Positions 1 to 7,848 of a stretch of DNA of 64,000 bases are shown here, one piece after another. A model generated the notes under the pieces. The model was given only the letters and a program-made list of their open reading frames with translations. It had not been told where the DNA came from and did no database searches. A program made the translations under genes and the position numbers. Numbering within the stretch: the stretch's first letter is position 1; every line of letters starts with the position of its first letter. Source of the DNA: Arthrobacter bambusae (GTDB lineage Bacteria > Actinomycetota > Actinomycetes > Actinomycetales > Micrococcaceae); NCBI RefSeq assembly GCF_022606295.1, contig NZ_JAHHZS010000020.1, positions 1 to 64,000 of the forward strand. The letters are read 5' to 3'.

Positions 1-103
1 GCGTTCGTTCAAACGGTCCCAAAGGTGAGGGAGCGTTTGTTCAAACGGCCCCAGAGGTGAGCGAGCGTTTGTTCAAACGGCCCCAAAGGTGAGCGAGCGT
101 TTG
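1..103. repeat. Tandem 32-bp repeat at the left edge
   Basis: Units begin at 1, 33, 65 and (partial) 97, exactly 32 bp apart. Each contains CGTTTGTTCAAACG, a small palindrome, followed by a GTGAGCGAGCG box. The first unit differs at a few bases; the fourth stops after seven bases. No spacers lie between units, so it is not a CRISPR array. The array probably continues left of the window. It lies downstream of the malic enzyme gene. Confidence 0.8.
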
Positions 104-123
104 CCGGAACCAACGCTCGCTCA
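90..123. repeat. GTGAGCGAGCGT-box inverted repeat (copy 1)
   Basis: TGAGCGAGCGTT (90-101) and AACGCTCGCTCA (112-123) form perfect 12-bp arms around a 10-nt loop. Related boxes recur near 11768-11846, 17890-17902 and 18939-19013, always between genes. Confidence 0.7.
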
Positions 124-143
124 CATATCCCGCACTTCGGAAC

Positions 144-188
144 AAAAAAACGACGGCGACGCTTCCCAGCACGGAAGCGTCGCCGTCG
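144..188 (-). terminator. Intrinsic terminator of the malic enzyme gene
   Basis: A perfect 16-bp stem (151-166 with 173-188, loop 167-172) ends 27 nt downstream of the malic enzyme stop codon. On the minus strand it is followed by a run of seven T (the A-run at 144-150), the classic factor-independent arrangement. Confidence 0.9.
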
Positions 189-214
189 TCGGCTCTTCGG
201 GTATTGCGCGCGCG

Positions 215-1408
215 CTATTCAGCCGCCGCGGCAACCGCCGCCGTGACTGCAGGAGCGACGCGGGGGTCCAACGGGCTGGGCACGATGTAATCGGCGGAGA
301 GTTCTTCCTCGGCGAGGGCGGCGATGGCGCGGGCCGCGGCGATCTTCATGGCCGGAGTGATCCGACGTGCCCCGGCGTCCAAGGCTCCGCGGAAAATCCC
401 GGGGAAGGCCAGGACGTTGTTGATCTGGTTCGGGAAGTCGCTGCGGCCAGTGGCCACGACGGCCGCGTACTTCACGGCGACCTCCGGCAGGACTTCGGGG
501 TCCGGGTTGGACAGCGCGAACACGATCGAATCCTGGTTCATGAGCTTCAAGTGTTCCTCGGCCAGCTTGGACGAGGAAACGCCGATGAACACGTCGGCGC
601 CGTTCAGGGCCTCTGCGGGTCCTCCGGAAAGGCCGCGGGGGTTGGTCCGCTGGGCGAAGCGGGCCTTGACGCTGCCCGAGTCGGCCACGAGGTCCGCGCG
701 CTCCGCGTTGATCACGCCCTTGGAATCCAGAAGGACGACGTCCTTGACGCCAGCGGTCAGCAGGATCTCGGAGACGGCGATGCCCGCGGCGCCCGCACCG
801 GACACCACAACTTTCAGTCCCTCAAGTTCGCGGCCGGTCACCTTTGCGGCATTCGTCAATGCTGCGAGAACCACGACGGCGGTGCCGTGCTGGTCATCGT
901 GCATGACGGGGCAGTCGAGGGCTTCGATGAGGCGCTCTTCGAGTTCGAAGCAGCGGGGCGCGGAGATGTCTTCGAGGTTGACGGCGCCGAAGCTGGGACG
1001 CAGGCGGACCAGGGTCTCGATGATTTCGTCCACGTTGGTGGTGTTGAGGACCAAGGGGATGGAGTCGAGATCGCCGAAGGCCTTGAACAGCGCCGATTTC
1101 CCTTCCATGACCGGGAGGGAGGCGCTGGGTCCGATGTCGCCCAGGCCCAGGACGGCGGTACCGTCGCTAACGACCACCACGAGGCGCTCGGCCCACGTGT
1201 GCGTCCGTGCAAGCTCAGGGTTGGCGTGGATCGCGCGGCTCACCTCGGCGACGCCGGGGGTGTACGCAATGGAAAGATCCCGCTTGTTCAAGAGCGGCAC
1301 GGTGCTGGAAACGGAGAGCTTGCCGCCTTCGTGGGCGGCGAAGATTTCCTCTTCGCTCAGCGCCAGGGCAGTCAGATTCTGTTCAGGGGTGATGGTCTCG
1401 ACGGACAC
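215..1408 (-). CDS. NAD(P)-dependent malic enzyme
   Basis: Oxidatively decarboxylates malate to pyruvate in the cytosol, linking the TCA cycle to pyruvate. The 397-residue length is that of the short bacterial malic enzymes without a phosphotransacetylase tail. The N-terminal malic domain carries YTPGVAEVSRAI, GDIGPSASLPVMEGK and the metal-site stretch NLEDISAPRCF, then HDDQHGTA. The NAD-binding half starts at VVVSGAGAAGIAV. The start is GTG at 1408 because GAGGAG lies about 9 nt upstream. The gene is monocistronic: a strong terminator follows, and a GntR/DasR-type operator lies about 200 bp upstream. Cofactor preference (NAD or NADP) cannot be read from sequence alone. Confidence 0.95.
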   Translation of the reverse strand: MSVETITPEQNLTALALSEEEIFAAHEGGKLSVSSTVPLLNKRDLSIAYTPGVAEVSRAIHANPELARTHTWAERLVVVVSDGTAVLGLGDIGPSASLPVMEGKSALFKAFGDLDSIPLVLNTTNVDEIIETLVRLRPSFGAVNLEDISAPRCFELEERLIEALDCPVMHDDQHGTAVVVLAALTNAAKVTGRELEGLKVVVSGAGAAGIAVSEILLTAGVKDVVLLDSKGVINAERADLVADSGSVKARFAQRTNPRGLSGGPAEALNGADVFIGVSSSKLAEEHLKLMNQDSIVFALSNPDPEVLPEVAVKYAAVVATGRSDFPNQINNVLAFPGIFRGALDAGARRITPAMKIAAARAIAALAEEELSADYIVPSPLDPRVAPAVTAAVAAAAE

Positions 1409-1611
1409 GTCGTTGTCTCCTCAGGCTAGCCGTGAACCCACGGCACAATTCGGGCAGGTATAGAGGCTTCGGTGCCGGACCAAGGGTGGCTGGTCCGTGC
1501 TGTGAAGCTCCTGCGGATATGGGCTGCTAGCCGCTTGGCTCCTGTCTTCGTAGACAAGGGCTTGATAGGAAGACTAGAGACATCCAGCCATAAACTCATA
1601 CTTTTGGTCGT

Positions 1612-1627
1612 AGTGGTCTAGACCAAT
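1612..1627. promoter_or_regulatory. DasR/NagR-like operator (dre-like palindrome)
   Basis: A perfect 12-bp palindrome TGGTCTAGACCA (1614-1625) sits inside AGTGGTCTAGACCAAT. This matches the core of the dre site bound by GntR-family GlcNAc regulators (DasR/NagR) in actinobacteria, with one flanking base different. It lies about 200 bp upstream of the malic enzyme start and 20 bp beyond the stop of the TetR gene, so malic enzyme is the likely target. Apart from this site and a possible upstream promoter, the 1409-1647 gap holds nothing recognisable. Confidence 0.6.
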
Positions 1628-1647
1628 TACGTTGATTCCCGTAAAAG

Positions 1648-2250
1648 CTACGCGTCCGCAATCAACTTGCAGGCGTTCTTGAGGTCCTTCTCCGCGTCGA
1701 AAAGTGAGATCCGGCGGCAGTTGACGGACTGGACCAGACCACTGACGACGTGGAGCAGAATCCGGGCCCTCCCAGCGTCACCGATCGCAGCAGCCACCAT
1801 CTCGGCCGAGAGCGCTTCGATATCCCGCAAGAGCACGGGGATGTCGCCATCGCGGGTATCCCACGTGCGGGACAAGCAATGCTCGACGGCGGGTTGCATG
1901 ACCCGCATGTGGAAAATCTCCATCCCGAGACCCGTGAGCTCTTGCTGGCTGCACCTCGAAGACGCCGGCTTGGAGTCGTTGAGTTCCCGCAGCTGCTGCC
2001 GGTAGACGGCAAGCATCAGGTGAACCGTGGACGGAAAGTATCGGTAGAGCGTCCCGAGCGGAACGTGGGCCCTGGTGGAGACGTCGGAAAGGCTCACAGT
2101 ATCGAACTGGCGCTGGGCGAATCCGGCGGCAGTCTTCAGTATCCGGGCGTAGCGCAATAGCTGTCTCGGCGTCGTGGGAGCAGCCGCCATTTGGGGCAAC
2201 CCCGCGGCCAGATCCAGCGAATACGGTTCCAAGGAGTTCGGTTCGGACAT
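1648..2250 (-). CDS. TetR-family transcriptional regulator
   Basis: A DNA-binding repressor-type protein of about 200 residues. The N-terminal helix-turn-helix is visible as TVSLSDVSTRAHVPLGTLYRYF with the typical YRYFPS end of the recognition helix; the rest is a helical ligand-binding domain without recognisable ligand residues. The ATG at 2250 is preferred; an in-frame TTG at 2325 would add 25 residues with no TetR similarity. It lies about 120 bp downstream of the MFS gene on the same strand, so it may be co-transcribed with that transporter or regulate it. The ligand is unknown. Confidence 0.88.
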   Translation of the reverse strand: MSEPNSLEPYSLDLAAGLPQMAAAPTTPRQLLRYARILKTAAGFAQRQFDTVSLSDVSTRAHVPLGTLYRYFPSTVHLMLAVYRQQLRELNDSKPASSRCSQQELTGLGMEIFHMRVMQPAVEHCLSRTWDTRDGDIPVLLRDIEALSAEMVAAAIGDAGRARILLHVVSGLVQSVNCRRISLFDAEKDLKNACKLIADA

Positions 2251-2372
2251 TTCCGGCGTTCTGTTGGTTTGGGCTTCGTTCGGGGAGATTGCGCGGCCCC
2301 CCAAAGACCGAGCGCGTCCTGACAATGATACGGCAGCAAGTTGTCAGTTCCCTGAGAACCGATTCCCGGAGG

Positions 2373-3701
2373 CTACGCAACGCCCTTGATCTTCACAACG
2401 AATACGGCACCCAGCAGACCGACGACAGCTGCGGCCACGTACAGCGAAACGTAGCCACCCCAGAACACAACGAAGACGGAGGCAATTGCCGGCGCAATCA
2501 CTTGCGGCAAAGAGTTGGCCACGTTGATGACCCCAAGGTCTCTGCCCCGGTCCAACGCCGCAGGCAGCACTTGGGTAATGAGGGCGAAGTCGACCGCCAG
2601 ATACGCACCGAAGCCCACGCCAAGCACCACGGCACCCGCAATGGCCCCTGTCCACGTGGGTTCGAACGCGAGGATCAACGCGGCTATCGAGATGACGACG
2701 GACGAGACAATGACCAACGGTTTGCGTTTGCCCATGCGGTCGCTGATGGCACCGCCCACCACGCTGGTGATGATCACCATGACGGCATACAGGCCCGTCA
2801 GGATAAGGACGCCGAACTCCGGCTTGATCCCCTGCGCTTCCTCGAGGTGCACGGCATCCTTGAGGAAGAACAGCAAGTACAACGTGACCATGTGGTTGCC
2901 GACATTGACCAGGAACCTCGTCAGCCAGGCCCACGCGAAGTCCGGGTACTTGACGGGCGAGATCCAGAACCCCTTGACGAATGTCCAGAGTTTGAACGGT
3001 GGCCTGGCCTCCCGAACGAGAGGCACGTCGTCATTCTTGAATAGATAGAGCACGACCCCGGCCAGCAGCGCGGCAGCGCACACGATGTAACCTAGGGCAA
3101 AGTTCCCGGAAACCACGGAAGCAATCACCGCGCCCGCGAGAATGCCCACGGTCTGCCCCATAGCCGCGAGCCCGCCGACCGCGCCGCGCTGAGGAACTGG
3201 TACTCGATCCGGAATAGCAGCTGTGATAGCCGCATAGGCTCCGTTACAGCCGGCCTGGACAAGGCACCACAGAATGGTCATGACCGCCACATTGGGAGCG
3301 CCCGCCAGGGCCACCAAGGCTGCGGTGCCGAGGATGGCACCGAAGAGTACCCACGGAACGCGTCGCCCAAGGCGTGACGTAGTGCGATCGCTGAACGCTC
3401 CGAAAAGGGGATTCGCAACCATCGATACCGCGGCGCCGCATCCCGTGACAAGCGCAAGGATGGCTTCCTTCTGTCCTTCGTCAAAGTGGATGGCCTGCTG
3501 TCCGAGCAACACCTGGATGGGCCCGAAGAAAGCGGCGTTGATGCCCACATTGACGAGCACCACTCCGGTGACCCACAGCGAGCGGACGCGCTCCACGGGC
3601 TCGGCGAGCGCCGTCGTCGGGCCGTGTGTTCGCGCAGGATCGAGGGCAGGATCCGTCACCGGTCCCTCAGGCAGGGAACCGGGCGGATCGGACGGGCTCA
3701 T
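2373..3701 (-). CDS. MFS transporter, sugar/cation symporter-like
   Basis: A 12-helix major facilitator of 442 residues in the cytoplasmic membrane. The loop 2-3 signature appears as FGAFSDRTTSRLGRRVPW, and its counterpart in the second half as GGAISDRMGKRKP. The SDR-x5-LGRRxPW form resembles transporters related to sucrose/glucoside symporters rather than drug exporters. A soluble N-terminal tail of about 40 residues precedes the first helix. The gene is divergent from rraA, and the TetR gene follows it. The substrate cannot be assigned; a sugar or glycoside is the better guess. Confidence 0.85.
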   Translation of the reverse strand: MSPSDPPGSLPEGPVTDPALDPARTHGPTTALAEPVERVRSLWVTGVVLVNVGINAAFFGPIQVLLGQQAIHFDEGQKEAILALVTGCGAAVSMVANPLFGAFSDRTTSRLGRRVPWVLFGAILGTAALVALAGAPNVAVMTILWCLVQAGCNGAYAAITAAIPDRVPVPQRGAVGGLAAMGQTVGILAGAVIASVVSGNFALGYIVCAAALLAGVVLYLFKNDDVPLVREARPPFKLWTFVKGFWISPVKYPDFAWAWLTRFLVNVGNHMVTLYLLFFLKDAVHLEEAQGIKPEFGVLILTGLYAVMVIITSVVGGAISDRMGKRKPLVIVSSVVISIAALILAFEPTWTGAIAGAVVLGVGFGAYLAVDFALITQVLPAALDRGRDLGVINVANSLPQVIAPAIASVFVVFWGGYVSLYVAAAVVGLLGAVFVVKIKGVA

Positions 3702-3800
3702 GACGGTTCTCCCCTGGCGTCTGGACGTGTGAATTCAGCCTAGCGCCAAGGCACGTCCGCGCACGTTAGGGTAACTCCAACGGACCGAGGAGGATCAACG

Positions 3801-4283
3801 ATGAACAGCCCAGCGAACCCCATCAACACCGCAGATTTATACGACGAGCGTGCCGAGGATGTTGAGTCGATATCACTGCAGTTCCAGGACCTCGGCGGCG
3901 TCTCGCACTTCAACGGCCCCGTTCGCACCATCAAGTGCTTTGAGGACAATGCCTTGGTGAAGGCGGTTCTGGCGACCCCCGGCGAAGGCGCCGTGCTGGT
4001 GGTGGACGGCTACGGCTCGCTGCGCACGGCTCTCATGGGGGACATGATCGCCGAGAGCGCCGTCGCGAACGGCTGGTCCGGCGTCGTGATCAATGGTGCC
4101 ATCCGCGATCGCGTGGCGATCGCGAGGCTGCCGTTGGGCGTCAAGGCCCTCGGGAGCAACCCCAAGAAGAGCTCCAAAGTGGGCCGCGGCGAAGTGGACA
4201 TCGCGCTGCTGATTGATGGAGTTCACATCGAACCCGGCAACCTGATCTACTGCGATCCCGACGGGATTCTCGTGGAACGGTGA
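3801..4283 (+). CDS. rraA: RraA, ribonuclease-activity regulator / RraA-like aldolase fold
   Basis: A 160-residue protein, the length of classical RraA, which binds RNase E-type degradosome components and inhibits RNA cleavage. Visible RraA features are DVESISLQFQDLGGVSHFNG at the N terminus, VVDGYGSLRTALMGDM in the middle and GVVINGAIRDRVAI containing the conserved G-x-I-R-D loop. Some members of this fold are 4-hydroxy-4-methyl-2-oxoglutarate aldolases, so the role in RNA metabolism is family inference. AGGAGG sits about 7 nt before the ATG. A second, longer RraA-fold protein occurs at 57479-58153. The gene stands alone between two divergent or unrelated transporters. Confidence 0.9.
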   Translation: MNSPANPINTADLYDERAEDVESISLQFQDLGGVSHFNGPVRTIKCFEDNALVKAVLATPGEGAVLVVDGYGSLRTALMGDMIAESAVANGWSGVVINGAIRDRVAIARLPLGVKALGSNPKKSSKVGRGEVDIALLIDGVHIEPGNLIYCDPDGILVER

Positions 4284-4326
4284 CATATTTCTCTCCAATC
4301 GGGTAAGACAGGGAATAGAGGAGCCA

Positions 4327-4355
4327 TTAGGATAGTTACTGAAAGCAACTATCCT
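4327..4355 (+). promoter_or_regulatory. Promoter with embedded inverted repeat for the DHA2 exporter
   Basis: AGGATAGTT (4329-4337) and AACTATCCT (4347-4355) form 9-bp arms around a 9-nt loop. A possible -35 (TTAGGA, 4327-4332) and -10 (TATCCT, 4350-4355) 17 bp apart lie inside the arms. A repressor bound here would block transcription of the exporter 36 bp downstream. No regulator gene adjoins; the half-site TTAGGATA resembles the MarR operator at 9567-9595. Confidence 0.55.
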
Positions 4356-4390
4356 GCTTAGTCCCCTTTTCATCCACCCTTGGAGAAGCA

Positions 4391-6043
4391 ATGTCCAAAG
4401 CCACGCCTGTGCGGGCCGCCGGAGAGGTCCTGACACACCGTCAGACGCTCACCGTCATGGTGGGCCTCATGCTCGGCATGTTCCTGTCCTCCCTGGACCA
4501 GACCATCGTGTCCACGTCCATTTACACCATCGCCAACGACCTCGACGGCCTGTCCCTGCAGGCGTGGGCCACTACGGCCTACCTCATCACATCCACGGTA
4601 ACCACCCCGCTGTACGGCAAGCTCAGCGACATCTTCGGGCGCCGTCCGCTCTACCTGGCCGCGATCCTGATCTTCCTCGCGGGCTCCTTGTACGCCGGTT
4701 CCGTGCACTCCATGACCGAGCTGGCCATCGCCCGCGGCATCCAGGGTATGGGCGCCGGCGGTCTGCTGGCCCTCGCGCTGACCATCATCGGCGACATCGT
4801 TGCCCTGAAGGATCGTGCCAAGTACCAGGGCTACTTCATGTCCGTCTTCGGCGTTTCCTCGGTCCTCGGCCCCGTGGTCGGCGGTGCTTTCGCAGGCTCG
4901 GCCAACATCCTTGGCTTCGACGGCTGGCGCTGGGTCTTCTTCATCAACCTGCCCATCGGCCTGGCCGCACTGGCCGTGGTGTTCTTCTACCTGCACCTGC
5001 CCGCGAAGCACGTCAAGCAGAAGATCGACTACTGGGGCGCAGGAGCCATCACGCTGGCCATCGTTCCGCTGCTCCTCGTGGCCGAACAAGGCCGCAGCTG
5101 GGGCTGGACCTCCGGCAACTCGTGGATCTGCTACGGGCTGGGCGTCATCGGCATCATCGCGTTCCTGCTGGTTGAGCGGCGTGCCGGGGACTACGCGCTG
5201 ATCCCCCTGCGGCTCTTCAGGAACATCACGTTCGGCTTGTCTTCCCTCCTGAACTTCATCATTGGTATCGGCATGTTCGGGGCCATCGCGATGCTCCCGA
5301 TGTACCTCCAGCTGGTCAAGGGCCTCACTCCCACCGAGGCCGGCCTCATGATGATCACCTTCACGGTGGGCATCCTCTTCGGTTCCATTACAGCGGGCCG
5401 TACCATCTCGTCGTCGGGCGTTTTCCGGATCTTCCCGATCCTCGGCACGGGCATCCTGACCGCGGCTGCCATCGTCATGGGACTGTCCCTCGGCGTGGAC
5501 ACCGGACTCTGGGTCCCCGGCCTGATCGCCGTGTTCTTCGGCATGGGCCTGGGCTTCTGCATGCAGCCGCTCACCCTGGCCATGCAGGTCTCCGTGCCGT
5601 CGAAGGACATGGGCGTGGGCACGTCTACCGCTGCGTTCTTCCGTTCCATGGGCGGTGCCGTGGGAACCGCCGTGTTCATCTCGATGCTCTTCAGCCTGGC
5701 CGCCGACAAGATCGCCTCGGGCATGAAGGACGCCATGGGCAGCGCCGATTACCTCAAGGTGCTCAAGGATCCCGCGGTTGCTGCGGATCCCGCCAACGCG
5801 AAGCTGTACGACTTCTTCAAGAACGGCGCCACGAACGATTCGCTGAACGACACCAGCTGGCTGCACCATGCAAACCCGGCGCTCACGCGCCCCATCCTTG
5901 AAGGCTTCGCACAGTCGATCGACACCGTGATGCTGACCGCCGCGGCCCTCACCGGCCTCGCGTTCCTCATCACGTTCGCTTTGCCGAACAAGAAGCTGAC
6001 GGATCCGAAGACGGCTGCGAAAGAGTCCGTTTCGGCCCACTAG
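4391..6043 (+). CDS. DHA2-family multidrug MFS exporter (14 TMS)
   Basis: A drug:proton antiporter of the EmrB/QacA type, 550 residues with 14 predicted membrane helices. The DHA2 signature LDQTIVSTSIYTIANDL occurs in helix 1, GKLSDIFGRRPLY in loop 2-3 and GPVVGGAFAG as motif C in helix 5. A hydrophilic stretch before the last helix (about residues 435-510) faces outward. GGAGAAG precedes the ATG. A palindrome covers the promoter and a strong hairpin terminator follows, so it is a single-gene unit, probably de-repressed by its substrate. The substrate range is unknown. Confidence 0.92.
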   Translation: MSKATPVRAAGEVLTHRQTLTVMVGLMLGMFLSSLDQTIVSTSIYTIANDLDGLSLQAWATTAYLITSTVTTPLYGKLSDIFGRRPLYLAAILIFLAGSLYAGSVHSMTELAIARGIQGMGAGGLLALALTIIGDIVALKDRAKYQGYFMSVFGVSSVLGPVVGGAFAGSANILGFDGWRWVFFINLPIGLAALAVVFFYLHLPAKHVKQKIDYWGAGAITLAIVPLLLVAEQGRSWGWTSGNSWICYGLGVIGIIAFLLVERRAGDYALIPLRLFRNITFGLSSLLNFIIGIGMFGAIAMLPMYLQLVKGLTPTEAGLMMITFTVGILFGSITAGRTISSSGVFRIFPILGTGILTAAAIVMGLSLGVDTGLWVPGLIAVFFGMGLGFCMQPLTLAMQVSVPSKDMGVGTSTAAFFRSMGGAVGTAVFISMLFSLAADKIASGMKDAMGSADYLKVLKDPAVAADPANAKLYDFFKNGATNDSLNDTSWLHHANPALTRPILEGFAQSIDTVMLTAAALTGLAFLITFALPNKKLTDPKTAAKESVSAH

Positions 6044-6064
6044 GCAATATCTCGAACCGCGCCA

Positions 6065-6093
6065 CGGCAGGCAGTCTTTTGGACTGCCTGCCG
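6065..6093 (+). terminator. Terminator after the DHA2 exporter
   Basis: CGGCAGGCAGTC (6065-6076) pairs perfectly with GACTGCCTGCCG (6082-6093) around a 5-nt loop, followed by a T-rich stretch. The rest of the gap to 6304 holds no gene I can support. Confidence 0.85.
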
Positions 6094-6304
6094 TTGTCGT
6101 TTCCAGTGTTCGTGCGGGCAAGCGTCCGACGGCGGCGCAAAAGTCTGCGTGGCGTGACACCTCCTGCGTGGCCGGCCGCGTTGACTGGAAGTCACGCTGG
6201 CAGCGTGCCACACTGTGTAGCGCGAGTGCCCCGACGTCCCCGTCGGAACCAGGCGCCGACGAGGACCGCGCCGCACAGTCCACAAATTTTCCCAAGGGAG
6301 AGCC

Positions 6305-7768
6305 ATGCCCGATTCCAGCTCAGACAGCCGCTCCGGCGTCCCACGCAAGGTAATCGGCCTGGCCGTTGCCGGGGCGGTAGGCGGTTTCCTCTTCGGCTTC
6401 GATTCCTCCGTCGTCAATGGGGCCGTCGATGCGATGAAGGACGAATTCATGCTGAGCGAGGCCGTCACTGGCCTCGCTGTGGCGGTCGCGTTGCTCGGCT
6501 GTGCAGCAGGGGCCTATCTCGCGGGCAAGGTGGCCGACCGATACGGCCGCATCCCCGCCATGAAGCTGGGCGCCGCTCTCTTCCTGGTCAGTTCCATCGG
6601 GACGGGCTTGGCTTTCGGCATCTGGGACCTGGTCTTCTGGCGCTTGGTTGGCGGCCTCGGCATCGGCCTCGCCTCCGTGATCGCGCCGGCCTACATCTCT
6701 GAAATCTCCCCGCGCCGGGTCCGTGGCCGGCTCGCATCGTTGCAGCAGCTAGCGATCACCACCGGTATTTTCGCGGCCCTGCTGTCCGACGCCGTCCTGG
6801 CAAACTCTGCGGGAAGCGCCCACCATGCGTTGTGGCTCGGCATTGAGGCGTGGCGCTGGATGTTCATCGCCTGCGCCGTGCCCGCCGCGGTATACGGCGT
6901 GATCGCCTTCCGGCTGCCTGAGTCCCCGCGCTTCCTGGTCCTCAACGGCAAGGAAGATACCGCACGCAAAATCTTCGACACCCTGATGCCCGGCGACGAC
7001 ACCGAACGCCACATCCGCGAGATCCGCGACTCGATCAAGGAGGACGAGCTCTCCACCAAGAAGGGCTCGCTGCGTGGAAAGGCCTTCGGCCTGCAACCCG
7101 TGGTGTGGATCGGCATCATCCTGTCCGTGCTGCAGCAATTCGTCGGCATCAACGTGATCTTCTACTACTCCACCACCCTGTGGAAAGCAGTCGGCTTCCA
7201 CGAGCAGGACTCCCTGACCATCTCGGTGGCAACGTCCGTCACCAACATCCTGGTGACCCTCGTGGCCATCGCACTCGTGGACCGCATCGGCCGGCGGCCC
7301 ATCCTGCTCGCGGGCTCGATCGGGATGGCCGTGTCCCTTGGCGCCATGGCGTTGGCCTTCTCCTCCGCCACCGGGTCGGGATCCTCGGTGTCCTTGACCG
7401 GAGCCTGGGGTCCGGTTGCCCTGGTAGCAGCCAACGTGTTCGTGGTGAGCTTCGGAGCTTCGTGGGGACCGTTGGTGTGGGTGCTCCTGGGAGAGATCTT
7501 CCCCTCACGCATCCGTGCCCGCGCGCTGGGCCTGGCCGCTGCAGCCCAGTGGATCGCCAACTTCGCGGTCACTTTGAGCTTCCCGGTCATGGCGGCCGGT
7601 TCGCTGCCGCTGACTTACGGCATGTACGCACTGTTCGCCGCGGCGTCGTTCTTCTTTGTCATGTTCAAGGTGCCCGAAACGAACGGCATGTCCCTCGAGC
7701 AGGCCGACACCTTGTTCGTCCCGAAGGGCTCCAAGCCCGCGGAGTTCGCGGTCACGGAACCCAAGTAG
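6305..7768 (+). CDS. Sugar porter family MFS transporter
   Basis: A proton-coupled sugar or polyol importer of the XylE/IolT/GalP type, 487 residues, 12 helices. Family motifs are in order: GGFLFGFDSSVVNGAV (helix 1), DRYGRIPAMKLG (loop 2-3), PESPRFL before the central loop, QQFVGINVIFYYST (helix 7, sugar-contact residues), DRIGRRP (loop 8-9), WVLLGEIFPSRIRARA and VPETNG at the end. AGGGAG lies just upstream of the ATG. It is transcribed alone, convergent with the next MFS gene across a 66-bp palindrome. The sugar is not determined; myo-inositol, xylose or glucose are all possible. Confidence 0.93.
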   Translation: MPDSSSDSRSGVPRKVIGLAVAGAVGGFLFGFDSSVVNGAVDAMKDEFMLSEAVTGLAVAVALLGCAAGAYLAGKVADRYGRIPAMKLGAALFLVSSIGTGLAFGIWDLVFWRLVGGLGIGLASVIAPAYISEISPRRVRGRLASLQQLAITTGIFAALLSDAVLANSAGSAHHALWLGIEAWRWMFIACAVPAAVYGVIAFRLPESPRFLVLNGKEDTARKIFDTLMPGDDTERHIREIRDSIKEDELSTKKGSLRGKAFGLQPVVWIGIILSVLQQFVGINVIFYYSTTLWKAVGFHEQDSLTISVATSVTNILVTLVAIALVDRIGRRPILLAGSIGMAVSLGAMALAFSSATGSGSSVSLTGAWGPVALVAANVFVVSFGASWGPLVWVLLGEIFPSRIRARALGLAAAAQWIANFAVTLSFPVMAAGSLPLTYGMYALFAAASFFFVMFKVPETNGMSLEQADTLFVPKGSKPAEFAVTEPK

Positions 7769-7777
7769 CCTCCCGGG

Positions 7778-7843
7778 CCCAAGTGACTCGCAGTTGTTGT
7801 CGTTTTGGAGGCTCATAACGACAACAACTGCGAGCTGATTGGG
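7778..7843. repeat. 66-bp palindromic intergenic repeat, copy 1
   Basis: Two 27-bp arms surround a 12-nt loop; the inner 18 bp of the arms (core CGCAGTTGTTGTCGTT) are perfectly complementary. It fills the gap between two convergent genes, so as RNA it could act as a terminator on both strands. Copies 2 and 3 are at 60283-60348 and 63697-63762 with the same length and loop size. Confidence 0.85.
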
Positions 7844-7848
7844 GCCGC

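Noticed and set aside
1..103. CRISPR array at the left edge
   Set aside because: The 32-bp units are contiguous with no spacers and no cas genes are near.
4370..6295. 641-codon reading frame antisense to the DHA2 exporter
   Set aside because: Composition is His/Gln/Gly/Glu-rich, mirrored from a high-GC gene on the opposite strand; no domain or ribosome site.
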